Assembly: GCF_002879865.1 (NCBI RefSeq)
Contig: NZ_PNXY01000011.1
Location: 124,001-188,000, forward strand
Direction of reading: 5' to 3'
From: Paraburkholderia rhynchosiae
Lineage (GTDB): Bacteria > Pseudomonadota > Gammaproteobacteria > Burkholderiales > Burkholderiaceae
DNA: 64,000 bases
The notes beneath the pieces are model-generated. The model saw nothing but the letters and a program-made list of their open reading frames with translations, was not told the origin of the DNA and searched no databases. The translations under genes and the position numbers were made by a program. Within the stretch, counting starts at the first letter, position 1; each line of letters begins with the position of its first letter. Positions 27,671-35,612 of this stretch are shown piece after piece.

Positions 27671-28197
27671 CGCGGATTTCTCACTACTTTCAACGGCGGC
27701 GGCTTGCGCGCCGGCCCCTGAGCGGGTTCTTCCAGCAACGCGCGCAGATGCTCGCGTGCGCGCGACAGACGTGACATCACCGTGCCGACCGGCACGCCGA
27801 GCGCCTTCGACGCCTCCTGATAAGTCAGTTCCTCCACGCAGACGAGCAACAGCACTTCACGCTGCTCGAGCGGCAGGCAATACAGCGCACGCTGAAGGTC
27901 ACGCAGCACCAGACCGTCGACCTCGCGTTGCGGCGCTTCAAGATTGCGCCAGGGCGCGCTTTCGTCGTCGATGGCAATCTCGCGGCGGCCGCGAAGTTGA
28001 TCGATATAGAGATGCCGCAGGATAGTGAGCAGCCACGCGCGCAGATTGCTGTTCGGCCGGAACGCCGTCCAGCGCGCGAGCGCACGCTCCGCCGTATCCT
28101 GCACGAGGTCGTCGGCCCAGGCGCGGTCACCCGTCAGCGCGCGCGCATAGCGGCGCAACTGCGGGAGCCACGAAATCACTTCCGCTTCAAAACTCAC
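27667..28197 (-). CDS. ECF RNA polymerase sigma factor
   Basis: A 176-residue sigma-70 family protein with only regions 2 and 4. Region 2 has LTGDRAWADDLVQDTAERAL and LRAWLLTILRHLYIDQLR. Region 4 has LPLEQREVLLLVCVEELTYQEASKALGVPVGTVMSRLSRAR. The length and domains are standard for ECF factors. It is coupled to the downstream anti-sigma gene. A small predicted lipoprotein gene lies 14 bp upstream in the same direction and may be in the same transcript. The stimulus is not readable. Confidence 0.92.
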   Translation of the reverse strand: MSFEAEVISWLPQLRRYARALTGDRAWADDLVQDTAERALARWTAFRPNSNLRAWLLTILRHLYIDQLRGRREIAIDDESAPWRNLEAPQREVDGLVLRDLQRALYCLPLEQREVLLLVCVEELTYQEASKALGVPVGTVMSRLSRAREHLRALLEEPAQGPARKPPPLKVVRNPR

Positions 28198-28211
28198 GCG
28201 GCGCGCAACGC

Positions 28212-28355
28212 TCAGTAGCCGCCGCCACTGCTGCTACCGCCGCTGGTGCTCGAAGCGCTGTTGTCGGCCGTGGACGTGCAGGCGCTCGTGGCGAGCGAAC
28301 CCAACGCAAGCGTGAGCAGCATGAAGATGACGCTGAGGACGCGGAATGCTTTCAT
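28212..28355 (-). CDS. Very small predicted lipoprotein / secreted peptide
   Basis: A 47-residue ORF with AGGAG 6 nt upstream of ATG 28355. The sequence has a Lys/Arg start, a hydrophobic core (VLSVIFMLLTLALGSLA), a weak lipobox ending TSAC, and then a Ser/Gly-rich tail ending GGSSSGGGY. It sits 14 bp before the ECF sigma gene and directly downstream of the palindromic repeat array, so it would be the first gene of the sigma operon. Unknown family. Confidence 0.55.
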   Translation of the reverse strand: MKAFRVLSVIFMLLTLALGSLATSACTSTADNSASSTSGGSSSGGGY

Positions 28356-28370
28356 AGTGAGTCTCCTGTG

Positions 28371-28597
28371 TCGACCAGAGTTAGCGCTACAGCGCTTACT
28401 CTGGTCCCATGCAACGCGGTCGACCAGAGTTGGCGCTGTAGCGCTTCCTCTGGTCCCATGCAACGCGGTCGACCAGAGTTGGCGCTGTAGCGCTTACTCT
28501 GGTCCCATGCAACGCGGTCGACCAGAGTTGGCGCTGTAGCGCTTACTCTGGTCCCATGCAACGCGGTCGACCAGAGTTGGCGCTGTAGCGCTTACTC
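28371..28597. repeat. Five 49-bp tandem repeats, each a nested palindrome
   Basis: Unit starts are at 28371, 28420, 28469, 28518 and 28567, an exact 49-bp period; the last copy is partial. Each unit contains ACCAGAGT...ACTCTGGT as outer arms and CGCT...AGCG as inner arms, so single strands fold into a long hairpin. Copies differ at only a few bases, and a change in one copy (CTTCCTCTGG) falls in an arm. The array lies 15 bp upstream of the small lipoprotein and sigma operon on the minus strand, in its presumed promoter/leader region. Confidence 0.9.
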
Positions 28598-28890
28598 GAG
28601 TGCCGTGCGTGTTGCCCTACTCGACTTAACGCAAGCGCCCGGTGATTTATTCCACCTATGCGCCACCATGCGCCCACTTTTTCCGCCATCCGCGTCCGGG
28701 ACGGCGAACGGTGGCGGAATACGCCAGTCAATCGTCGGCTGATTTCGTAACTCAACGTTACAGCCAATAGTTATCAGGTGCTTATGTGAGCGCAAGCCGT
28801 TATAGTGGACGCAGTTCGCCCGCCGACGCGTTCTGCCCCCGCACAGGGTAGAATCGCGGCGAACAACCGTCTTTCTAACCTGAATTGTCC

Positions 28891-29406
28891 ATGGCTTCCG
28901 CAGAATCGCATCCGCAAAACGACTTCATGAACGCCGCGCGCAAAGAACGAAAGCGCGTTGAGATCTATCTTGTCAACGGCATTCGCCTGACAGGTTGCAT
29001 CGAGTCGTTCGATCAGTACCTGGTGATGCTGCGCACGCCCGTCGGCCTGCAAGGCATCTACAAGCGCGCCATCTCGACGATCCAGCTCGATACCGGAACC
29101 CGTCCGGCTCCGCGCGCGGGCCGCCCTTCGCATGGCGAACACACCACACGCGGGCCGCACGGCTCGCGGGAACCGCGCGAGCATCGGGAACCGCGCGAAC
29201 CACGCGAATCGTACGGTGCGCCGTCGTCCGACCGACCCGCGTCGGATCGCGGCAGCGCGTCTGACGGCCCGGTGGTCGTGACGCGCCGCCGGCGTCTGTT
29301 CGGCACGGGCGGCGGCGACGGTGGCAACCACGGTAATCACGGTAATCACGGCAATAACGGCAATAACGGCAATAACGGCGGCGGCAACAACGGCGGCCAG
29401 GAGTAA
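28891..29406 (+). CDS. Hfq-family RNA chaperone with long disordered tail (Hfq2-like)
   Basis: A 171-residue protein. Residues about 8-72 are an Hfq Sm fold: NDFMNAARKERKRVEIYLVNG (Sm1) and IESFDQYLVMLRTPVGLQ, with YKRAIST matching the Sm2 YKHAIST motif. Hfq rings bind sRNAs and mRNAs. The tail is first Arg/Glu/Pro-rich (REPREHREPREPRES), then Gly/Asn/His-rich. Burkholderia species have a short canonical Hfq (about 79 aa) and a longer second copy; this is the longer type. ATG 28891 is used; the TTG 6 nt upstream is less likely. It is monocistronic, in a region of small genes. Confidence 0.85.
   Translation: MASAESHPQNDFMNAARKERKRVEIYLVNGIRLTGCIESFDQYLVMLRTPVGLQGIYKRAISTIQLDTGTRPAPRAGRPSHGEHTTRGPHGSREPREHREPREPRESYGAPSSDRPASDRGSASDGPVVVTRRRRLFGTGGGDGGNHGNHGNHGNNGNNGNNGGGNNGGQE
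29323..29376 (+). repeat. 9-bp tandem repeat in the Hfq2-like tail
   Basis: Six in-frame copies of a GGYAAYMAC-type nonamer encode Gly-Asn-His and Gly-Asn-Asn triplets. The period is a multiple of three, so slippage would change tail length without a frameshift. Confidence 0.8.
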
Positions 29407-29437
29407 GTAAGCGGTAACCGGCCGCCGCGGCGTCCGG

Positions 29438-29719
29438 TCACTCCGTCCGAGGACCGAGCCGCTGCAGAATTTTCTCTACCCGCGCTACCTGTTTCTCTGT
29501 CAGTTCGAATCCGCACCTAACCGCCCGCACGCGACGCCGCCAGTAGACGGCGTCCAGCATGCGTTGCGCCGGCTGCTTCGTTGCCCAATCCAGATGCTCC
29601 AACTCTGCCTCCACCACGTGTGAAGCGTTGAAACGCTTCGCGCGCACGGGTTTCTTGTCCATGGTGTTCGCTGCCTTGTTGTTCGCGGATTCTGTTTGCG
29701 CCCCTCCCGAGCTGGACAT
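29438..29719 (-). CDS. Hypothetical small basic protein
   Basis: A 93-residue ORF if ATG 29719 is used (74 residues from ATG 29662; neither has a strong RBS). The C-terminal two thirds are charged and helical (HLDWATKQPAQRMLDAVYWRRRVRAV, broken here as motif examples HLDWATKQPAQ and FELTEKQVARVEKILQRL). No family recognised. It converges on the Hfq2-like gene with a 31-bp gap. Codon use resembles the neighbours, so it is probably real. Confidence 0.5.
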   Translation of the reverse strand: MSSSGGAQTESANNKAANTMDKKPVRAKRFNASHVVEAELEHLDWATKQPAQRMLDAVYWRRRVRAVRCGFELTEKQVARVEKILQRLGPRTE

Positions 29720-29985
29720 TGCAGGTTCGCGGCAGGCGGTGTAAGGCCGGTCCACGCGGCCGGCGATGGTTTTGATTTTCCGCGCTGTATTGCCTGCGAC
29801 ACACGGAAAACGAGCCGGCGAGCTTACGTTTTAAGTTTTTCTTTTATTCAACGTTTGCGCTCGCGCGCGTCGATGCGCGGCTACCGCGCGGACGCCGATC
29901 GCGCGGGCTACGCCATTCGGCCAATGTCGCGGATCCAATGTTTGCGCTATGCTCAATCGTCGACTTTGTCCACAGGGAGACTGTC

Positions 29986-30174
29986 ATGACGAGCAAGAAG
30001 CACACTGCATCACCGCCTGCCGAAAAGCAGCCGGCGACGGACTCGACCGATAGCCGCCTCGACGAGGCGCTGGAAGAAAGCTTCCCCGCAAGCGACCCAA
30101 TCGCCGTGCATGAGAGGGAGTCGCATCGCGCGTCGGAAAAAGAACAGCCGGCGGGGGAAAAGAAGCGGCGCTAG
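29986..30174 (+). CDS. Small acidic/basic hypothetical protein
   Basis: A 62-residue hydrophilic protein with GGGAG before ATG 29986. It contains RLDEALEESFPASDPIAV, a motif that recurs in many short Burkholderia and other proteobacterial proteins of unknown function, followed by a Lys/Arg/Glu tail. Probably disordered and soluble. No neighbours suggest a role. Confidence 0.65.
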   Translation: MTSKKHTASPPAEKQPATDSTDSRLDEALEESFPASDPIAVHERESHRASEKEQPAGEKKRR

Positions 30175-30329
30175 CGCGCGGCGAGAATCGACGCGCATGC
30201 TGCCGAAGGCAGGCGCGCGGACTTGACGCGAATGGCAATACCGCTCGGGCAACGCGCCGTATCGGTGAGCCGGGCGGCGCCTGTACACCGCTGCGTCCGG
30301 CTCATGTGCGACTCGTCAGACTGCTCGTG

Positions 30330-31052
30330 TCAGTGTGAAGGCAAGCCGCTTTCCAGTTGCCGCTGCAACTCGCGCACCTGACGCTGCGCGGTACGCAATT
30401 GCTCCTGCGCGGCCGTCTTTTGCTGAGCGAGCGCGACCGTTTCCGCGCGGGTCTGCTGCTGCTGGTTCGCCACGATAGTCTGCTGCTGACGCGCGACGTC
30501 GAGGTCGGCCTGCAGACGGTTCGCACGACCCTGCGACAACGCGATCATGCGTTCGGTGAACGCCTTCTGCGCTTCGAGTTGCGTGCGGCGAATTTCGACG
30601 TCGGACAGTTGGACGGTCTGGCGCACGAAATCGCGGTAGATCATTTCGGCGCGCGCGGCGTCCTGCGTCTTGATCACGCGCCAGAAGTTCTTCTGCTGGA
30701 ACAGCGCGACGTAGTACGTCATGTCCTTGCCGAGGAACAGCAAGCTCGTTCCATAGCTGCCGTTGTACGTGGTGCGCAACTCGCTGAGATCCGAGCCCTT
30801 GATCATCTGCTGCAATTCCGCGACGTTCCCCGCGGCGGATTGCTTTGCTTCCTCGGGCGTCAGCGCGGAGGTCTGAACTTGCGCCTGCGCCGGCTGCGCC
30901 GCGGACAGCAATGCGGTTGTCGTAGCCGGTTGAGAAACGACCCCGGCCGTTCCGTTGTTCTCAGGCTGAGCCTGCGCGTTCACGCCTTGTACTACCCCCA
31001 ACGCCATGATCGCGGCGGCAGCGATCTGTCGTAGTTTCGATTTTTGGTCCAT
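30330..31052 (-). CDS. Exported DUF2968 protein
   Basis: A 240-residue protein with a signal peptide (MDQKSKLRQIAAAAIMALGV then NAQAQ). After a Gln/Ala/Pro-rich linker it has the DUF2968 core (ELQQMIKGSDLSELRTTYNG, SYGTSLLFLGKDMTYYVALF). The C-terminal ~100 residues are a long Gln/Arg/Ala-rich coiled coil. Probably periplasmic or outer-membrane associated; function unknown. It lies 49 bp after the sigma-54-type regulator of the tad operon and may be read with it. Confidence 0.82.
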   Translation of the reverse strand: MDQKSKLRQIAAAAIMALGVVQGVNAQAQPENNGTAGVVSQPATTTALLSAAQPAQAQVQTSALTPEEAKQSAAGNVAELQQMIKGSDLSELRTTYNGSYGTSLLFLGKDMTYYVALFQQKNFWRVIKTQDAARAEMIYRDFVRQTVQLSDVEIRRTQLEAQKAFTERMIALSQGRANRLQADLDVARQQQTIVANQQQQTRAETVALAQQKTAAQEQLRTAQRQVRELQRQLESGLPSH

Positions 31053-31101
31053 GTAATTCCTGCTTCGACAGTTTTTGTTTTAGTTCCCAATCGTCTCATT
31101 A

Positions 31102-32493
31102 TTACTCACTTTCGCGGATTTCGGGTTCCTCGTCGAAAATTTGATACTTGCGCATTTTTTCCCACAGCACCTTGCGGCTAATGCCCAGATAGAGCGCCGT
31201 GTCCTGACGCCGCCAGTTGTTGGCGTCGAGTGCGGCAAGCACCCGGTTGCGCTCGACCATGTCCCATTTGCTGCGGTCCACCAGCACTTGCGCCGCGTTC
31301 TCGGCCGGCACCGGCAGCGTGCTGCGGGCAAGCGCGATGAGACGCTGCAGGCGTGCGGCATCCCATGCGCCGATCTGGCGCACCGTTACACCGATCCGTT
31401 CGGCCAGGTTGCGCAACTCGCGCACGTTGCCCGGGAAATAAGTATCGGCGACGGCGTCCGCGAGCCAGTACGGCAGATCGGGCAAAGCCGCGAGGCGCTC
31501 GCCGCCCACCACCTGCGCGATCAACGCCTTGAAAATCGCGATCTTGTCCACCGCGCCCCGCTCTTCCAGCGACGGAATCTTCAGCTCGATCACCGCCAGC
31601 CGGTAATAGAGATCGGCGCGAAATGCACCGTCCTTCACGAGCCGCGGCAGATGTTTATTGGTCGCCGCTACGAGGCGGAAGTCGAGTTTCACAGGCGTCG
31701 CCGAGCCGATCCGCGTGACCGCACTGTCTTCGAGCACGCGCAGAAGCTTGACCTGCTGGTAGAGCGGCAGATCGCCGATTTCATCGAGGAACAGCGTGCC
31801 GCCGTCGGCCTGCTCGAAGTAGCCTTTATGGGCGACAACCGCGCCGGTAAACGAGCCCTTCGAGTGACCGAAGAAGAGCGACTCGAAAAGTCCGTCCGGA
31901 ATCGCGCCGCAATTCACTGCGACGAACGGCCCTTGTCCGTAGCGGCTGTGTTTATCGTGCAGCAGTTGCGCGATGCGCTCCTTGCCGACGCCCGTTTCGC
32001 CATGCACGAGAACGCTCGTGTCGCAGTCGGCGAAGGTATCCACTTCGTGCAGCAGCGCCTGCATGCACTCTGAGTTCGCGATGATCGCGTCGGACTCGTG
32101 CGTCTTCGCGCTGTGCGCGCGCATTTGCAGCACGAGCTTCGTCACCATGCCGCGCAACTCGGCGCAGGTGAAATCGAGCGGCAGGATGTGCGAATACTCG
32201 GCTGGGTACATCGATGGATCGTGGCCGCGCGGCGCGGCGCCGACCCACACGACCGGGATGCCATGCGCGGCCTGCCAGTCGCGCAGAATCAGCGCGCCGC
32301 TGTCGATCACCGAAACGCTGATGATCGCGAGCGACGGGCGCAGCGCGGTACGCTCGGGCGAGATTGCAATGTCGTCCGCACGGATCACTTCCACATCGAA
32401 GCTCGCCATGCAGCGCGCGACCCGGTCGACGATGTCGGCCTTGCCCTCCCAGACGTAGATATCGAGTTCCTCGATTTTGATGGTGGTTCTCAT
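31102..32493 (-). CDS. Sigma-54-dependent enhancer-binding regulator of the tad locus
   Basis: A 463-residue protein. Residues 1-125 look like a receiver fold, but the acidic pocket is not clear, so phosphorylation is doubtful. The AAA+ domain has Walker A GETGVGKE (165-172), the sigma-54 contact loop GSFTGA (about 213-218; GAFTGA in most) and Walker B GGTLFLDEIGD. A C-terminal Fis-type HTH ends it (DTALYLGISRKVLWEKM). ATG 32493 lies 10 bp after tadG, making it the last tad-operon gene or closely linked. It likely activates pilus genes with RpoN. I did not find a canonical -24/-12 site upstream of flp. A frame extends to 32574 but overlaps tadG. Confidence 0.88.
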   Translation of the reverse strand: MRTTIKIEELDIYVWEGKADIVDRVARCMASFDVEVIRADDIAISPERTALRPSLAIISVSVIDSGALILRDWQAAHGIPVVWVGAAPRGHDPSMYPAEYSHILPLDFTCAELRGMVTKLVLQMRAHSAKTHESDAIIANSECMQALLHEVDTFADCDTSVLVHGETGVGKERIAQLLHDKHSRYGQGPFVAVNCGAIPDGLFESLFFGHSKGSFTGAVVAHKGYFEQADGGTLFLDEIGDLPLYQQVKLLRVLEDSAVTRIGSATPVKLDFRLVAATNKHLPRLVKDGAFRADLYYRLAVIELKIPSLEERGAVDKIAIFKALIAQVVGGERLAALPDLPYWLADAVADTYFPGNVRELRNLAERIGVTVRQIGAWDAARLQRLIALARSTLPVPAENAAQVLVDRSKWDMVERNRVLAALDANNWRRQDTALYLGISRKVLWEKMRKYQIFDEEPEIRESE

Positions 32494-32503
32494 GGTCGCC
32501 GAA

Positions 32504-34345
32504 TCAATAAACCAGTTGTGCCTGACCGCAGGCAAGTCCGAGATCATGGACCGTGCTGACGCCGACCTGCACACCCAGGAGTTGCAGGAGCGGAACGAGA
32601 AGCAGGTCGAGCGAATTCAGAACGGGTGTGAGCAGGACCGCGAGCCCGCTCAAGAGTGGCCCAGCGCTCCCCGTGATGTCGACGCCGAGCGCCCTTGCGC
32701 GCATCGAGCCCGCGAGCCCGGCCGCAAGCTGACTGACGAGACCGCCTGTCGCCGAACCGAGGCCGTTGGTGTTGGTGCTCTGATAGTCGTCGCTGTCGCC
32801 GGTTACGTTGTTGAACCTGAAGACGGTCGCTTGCGGCGGCTGCAAAGTCAGATTAAAGCCATTCGCCGGCGAGGTGCTCCCGACCGACACATCGATCACG
32901 CCGAGACTGATCAGCGGCAAGCTGACCGAGGTCAGCGGCGCGGGTTGCGAGCACGCCGTTGGTACAGTGGTGTTCGTCAGGTTGCTCAATGCGTCGCCGC
33001 CCACACAGAGCGCGGTCACGCCTGGCGTCGCCGAGATCCAGCTATAACTGGTGGATTTTTGCGTCGAACATTGCGTGCTTTGCAGATCGGCAGTGCTCTG
33101 CGCGACTTCGAGGTAAATCGGCAGGTTCAGCACGCTGATATTGACGAGCGACGGAATACTGACGTTGACCAGCTTGACGTTGAGATACAACTGGATGGCC
33201 GCCGAATGCGCGCTCGTGCGGTAGGTGCCGTCAGCGTAGACGCCGGCCTCACCGACCGCGATCACCGGCGGCTGCAGAATCCGCACCTGCGCCGTCACAT
33301 TCGCGACCGGACTCAGATTGAGCGCGGTGCCCAGGTTGACAGCCGATGTGCCATGCGCGATCTCGGCGGCCACTATCAGCGCGTCGAGTGCATTGATGGT
33401 GGCCGACGCCGCCGCTTCCGGATTGGCGAGACCTATCGCCAGCAAGCCGCTCGTGCTCGTCGTGTTGCCGATGTTCATCGTCGTGGCGCCCGTCGTCGTG
33501 CCCGTCGACGCGCTCGCAATCGTGTTCAGTCCGCTGATCGCGCTCGCGCTAGCCACATTGCCCTGGCTGAGCACGGTGGCCATCGCCGAAGCGAGCTGCG
33601 CGAAGGTGACTTCCGTCTGCAGCAACTGCGACATCGAGGCGACGCCGAGCGCGGCGGCGAGGTCGAGCAGTTTCACCTGCGCGGTGGCGAGTCCCTGATA
33701 CGACGCCACGTCGAGATTCACATTGGTGCCGAGCAGGCCATTCAACAGCCCGTTGACGAGCCCGCCCGACAGGCTCGCCACTGAGGTGCTGAGCGAGAAG
33801 GAGCGAATATTGGTGGCCTGCGCGACGGCGCTCGCCGTCAGCTCGCGCGTCTGGCCGCCCAGAAACAGAAACGACACCGGCCTGCTAACGACCACCTGCA
33901 ACGCGTTCAGCGGCGCGCCCGACGCGGCGAAATGCGATTGCCCGGCGTTAGCCGACGGGTCCCATCGTCCGCAAGTGGACTGGACGGTGCCGGCGCCTTG
34001 CAAGCCATTGGCGGTCGCGTTCAGCTGCGCGGAGCTGGCAGCCGCCGTGCAGCCGCCCGCGCTGCCGATCAGCTGCACACCGGCTGCCGCCGCGAGATCG
34101 GCGGTGCGCTGCAAATCGCGGCGCGCGTAATAGAAGTGGCCGATATCCACGGCCCCCAGCGCCACAATCGCGAGGCTCACCCACACCGCCGCCAGCAATG
34201 CAATCGCGCCGCGCTGTTTGCGCGCGGCCGCAGCGACAGGCACAGCGACAGGGACAGCGACAAGGAGAGCGACGGCGGCGCCACGACGCATGCGCATCGA
34301 ACGGACGCATCGCGAATGGCGGCGAGTGGGAACGCGTAATGGCAT
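32504..34345 (-). CDS. tadG: TadG-like pilus-associated membrane protein
   Basis: A 613-residue protein. The N-terminus is basic, then RKQRGAIALLAAVWVSLAIVALGAVDIG, the TadG/DUF2134-type anchor helix, followed by FYYARRDLQRTADLAAAAGVQ. The remainder is a large Ala/Ser/Thr/Val-rich extracytoplasmic region. TadG-type proteins anchor or stabilise the Tad machinery in the envelope. It starts 1 bp after the DUF3613 stop (TGATATG), indicating translational coupling. Confidence 0.85.
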   Translation of the reverse strand: MPLRVPTRRHSRCVRSMRMRRGAAVALLVAVPVAVPVAAAARKQRGAIALLAAVWVSLAIVALGAVDIGHFYYARRDLQRTADLAAAAGVQLIGSAGGCTAAASSAQLNATANGLQGAGTVQSTCGRWDPSANAGQSHFAASGAPLNALQVVVSRPVSFLFLGGQTRELTASAVAQATNIRSFSLSTSVASLSGGLVNGLLNGLLGTNVNLDVASYQGLATAQVKLLDLAAALGVASMSQLLQTEVTFAQLASAMATVLSQGNVASASAISGLNTIASASTGTTTGATTMNIGNTTSTSGLLAIGLANPEAAASATINALDALIVAAEIAHGTSAVNLGTALNLSPVANVTAQVRILQPPVIAVGEAGVYADGTYRTSAHSAAIQLYLNVKLVNVSIPSLVNISVLNLPIYLEVAQSTADLQSTQCSTQKSTSYSWISATPGVTALCVGGDALSNLTNTTVPTACSQPAPLTSVSLPLISLGVIDVSVGSTSPANGFNLTLQPPQATVFRFNNVTGDSDDYQSTNTNGLGSATGGLVSQLAAGLAGSMRARALGVDITGSAGPLLSGLAVLLTPVLNSLDLLLVPLLQLLGVQVGVSTVHDLGLACGQAQLVY

Positions 34346-34346
34346 A

Positions 34347-34745
34347 TCAGTTCTGCGGCAATTGACCGGTCATACCGCCGCCCTGTCCGCCGCCGCTGCC
34401 CTGACTAAGCGCCGAGCCGTACAGATCGGGGATCTTCGATCTGAACGACTGCATGTAGCGCCGATACGCGAGCCCTGCTTCTTCGCCCGGCATCGGCTGG
34501 ACGGGCGCGGCCTGTGCGTTGCTACGCTGAAGATCGAGCCATGCCGATGTGGAATGTCCGACCTCGCTGCGGGCAACTGGCTGCTGGTCCGCTGCCGCGG
34601 AACCGGCGACTCCGGCGGACTCCGCGCATGCGTTCGCCGCTGCGCTGCTCGCCAGCATGAGCATCAACACGCGCGCCATAAGCCGCCGCCGTACGGCATT
34701 CCATTCATTGTTTTTCACGCTACCCCCTGCGGCCGCGCCTGTCAT
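34347..34745 (-). CDS. DUF3613 tad-associated exported protein
   Basis: A 132-residue protein starting at an ATGA overlap with the tadD stop (34742-34745). There is a signal-like segment (RVLMLMLASSAAANACA), then a short domain (YRRYMQSFRSKIPDLYGSAL) and a Gly/Gln-rich end. DUF3613 proteins are found in Burkholderia tad operons between TadD and TadG. Role unknown, probably periplasmic. Confidence 0.8.
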   Translation of the reverse strand: MTGAAAGGSVKNNEWNAVRRRLMARVLMLMLASSAAANACAESAGVAGSAAADQQPVARSEVGHSTSAWLDLQRSNAQAAPVQPMPGEEAGLAYRRYMQSFRSKIPDLYGSALSQGSGGGQGGGMTGQLPQN

Positions 34746-35602
34746 TGTGCAAACCGCTGCAGCAGACGCGGCGCCTGTTCCATCCTGTTCGGTGTGCTCG
34801 CGACCGCGCCCACCGGCGCCGCTTGCAAGCCCTGCGGACCGGACATGCCGGCCGGCGCTCCATGCCCCACTGAGCGCCCGGCGGCGGCGACTTTCGCCGC
34901 GTCGCCGCGGATTGCCGCGCGTACGTCGGGTGCGAGTTTCTGCTGGTTCATCACCGCTTGCGCCTGCTCTGCTTGCCCGTTCGCCAGCAGAAACAGCGCG
35001 ATGTTGCTGACGATCTTCGGATTGGCCGAATCGAGTTCCGCGGCCTTCATCAACGGCACGCGCGCACCGGCGACATCGCCCGCACGCAGACGCGCATAGC
35101 CGAGATCGGACAGCACGAGTGGATCGGTCGGCGCGAGTTGCGCGGCTTGTTGGAGCTCGCTTGCCGCGCGGCCGAAATCGCCCTGCGCGCCCGCGATCAA
35201 CCCAAGCCCGCGATAACCGCGCGAAGCAAGCGGCGTCTGCAACAACTGCGTATAGGCCAACGCGCTCGCCTCGGGCTGATCGGTCATGCGCAGAGCCTCC
35301 GCGCGCAACAGGATCGAATCGGGCGTGAGGCCGTACTGTTTCTCGTACGCGTCGATATGCGCGAGCGACGCGAAGTACAAGCCTTGCGACTGCATCCGGT
35401 CGATCAGGCCGAGATACATGCCAGGCGTGTCGGGCGCGGGGTCGCGCCTCGCCTGCTGCAAGAACGCCTCGCGCTCGGCCTGCGGGCCGACGCCATAGCC
35501 GGATTCCTTCGACGCACACGCGCCCAGCAGGCCTAGCACCAATGCGGCGCAAGCACAGCGCGCCGCATGCGTTGAATATTTCGGTATCTTGATCGATTTC
35601 AT
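34742..35602 (-). CDS. tadD: TPR lipoprotein TadD
   Basis: A 286-residue lipoprotein. The leader CACAALVLGLLGACAS has a lipobox (LGAC). TPR-like repeats follow: FASLAHIDAYEKQYGLTPDS, EASALAYTQLLQTPLASRGY, FGRAASELQQAAQLAPTDP and ARVPLMKAAELDSANPKI. TadD is thought to act as a pilotin-like assembly factor for the RcpA secretin. AAGGA lies 7 nt before ATG 35602, preferred over an ATG 6 nt upstream. It lies 10 bp after tadC. Confidence 0.88.
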   Translation of the reverse strand: MKSIKIPKYSTHAARCACAALVLGLLGACASKESGYGVGPQAEREAFLQQARRDPAPDTPGMYLGLIDRMQSQGLYFASLAHIDAYEKQYGLTPDSILLRAEALRMTDQPEASALAYTQLLQTPLASRGYRGLGLIAGAQGDFGRAASELQQAAQLAPTDPLVLSDLGYARLRAGDVAGARVPLMKAAELDSANPKIVSNIALFLLANGQAEQAQAVMNQQKLAPDVRAAIRGDAAKVAAAGRSVGHGAPAGMSGPQGLQAAPVGAVASTPNRMEQAPRLLQRFAQ

Positions 35603-35612
35603 CGCCATATCC

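Noticed and set aside
28371..28597. Possible CRISPR array
   Set aside because: The whole 49-bp unit is repeated, with no variable spacers, and no cas genes are near.
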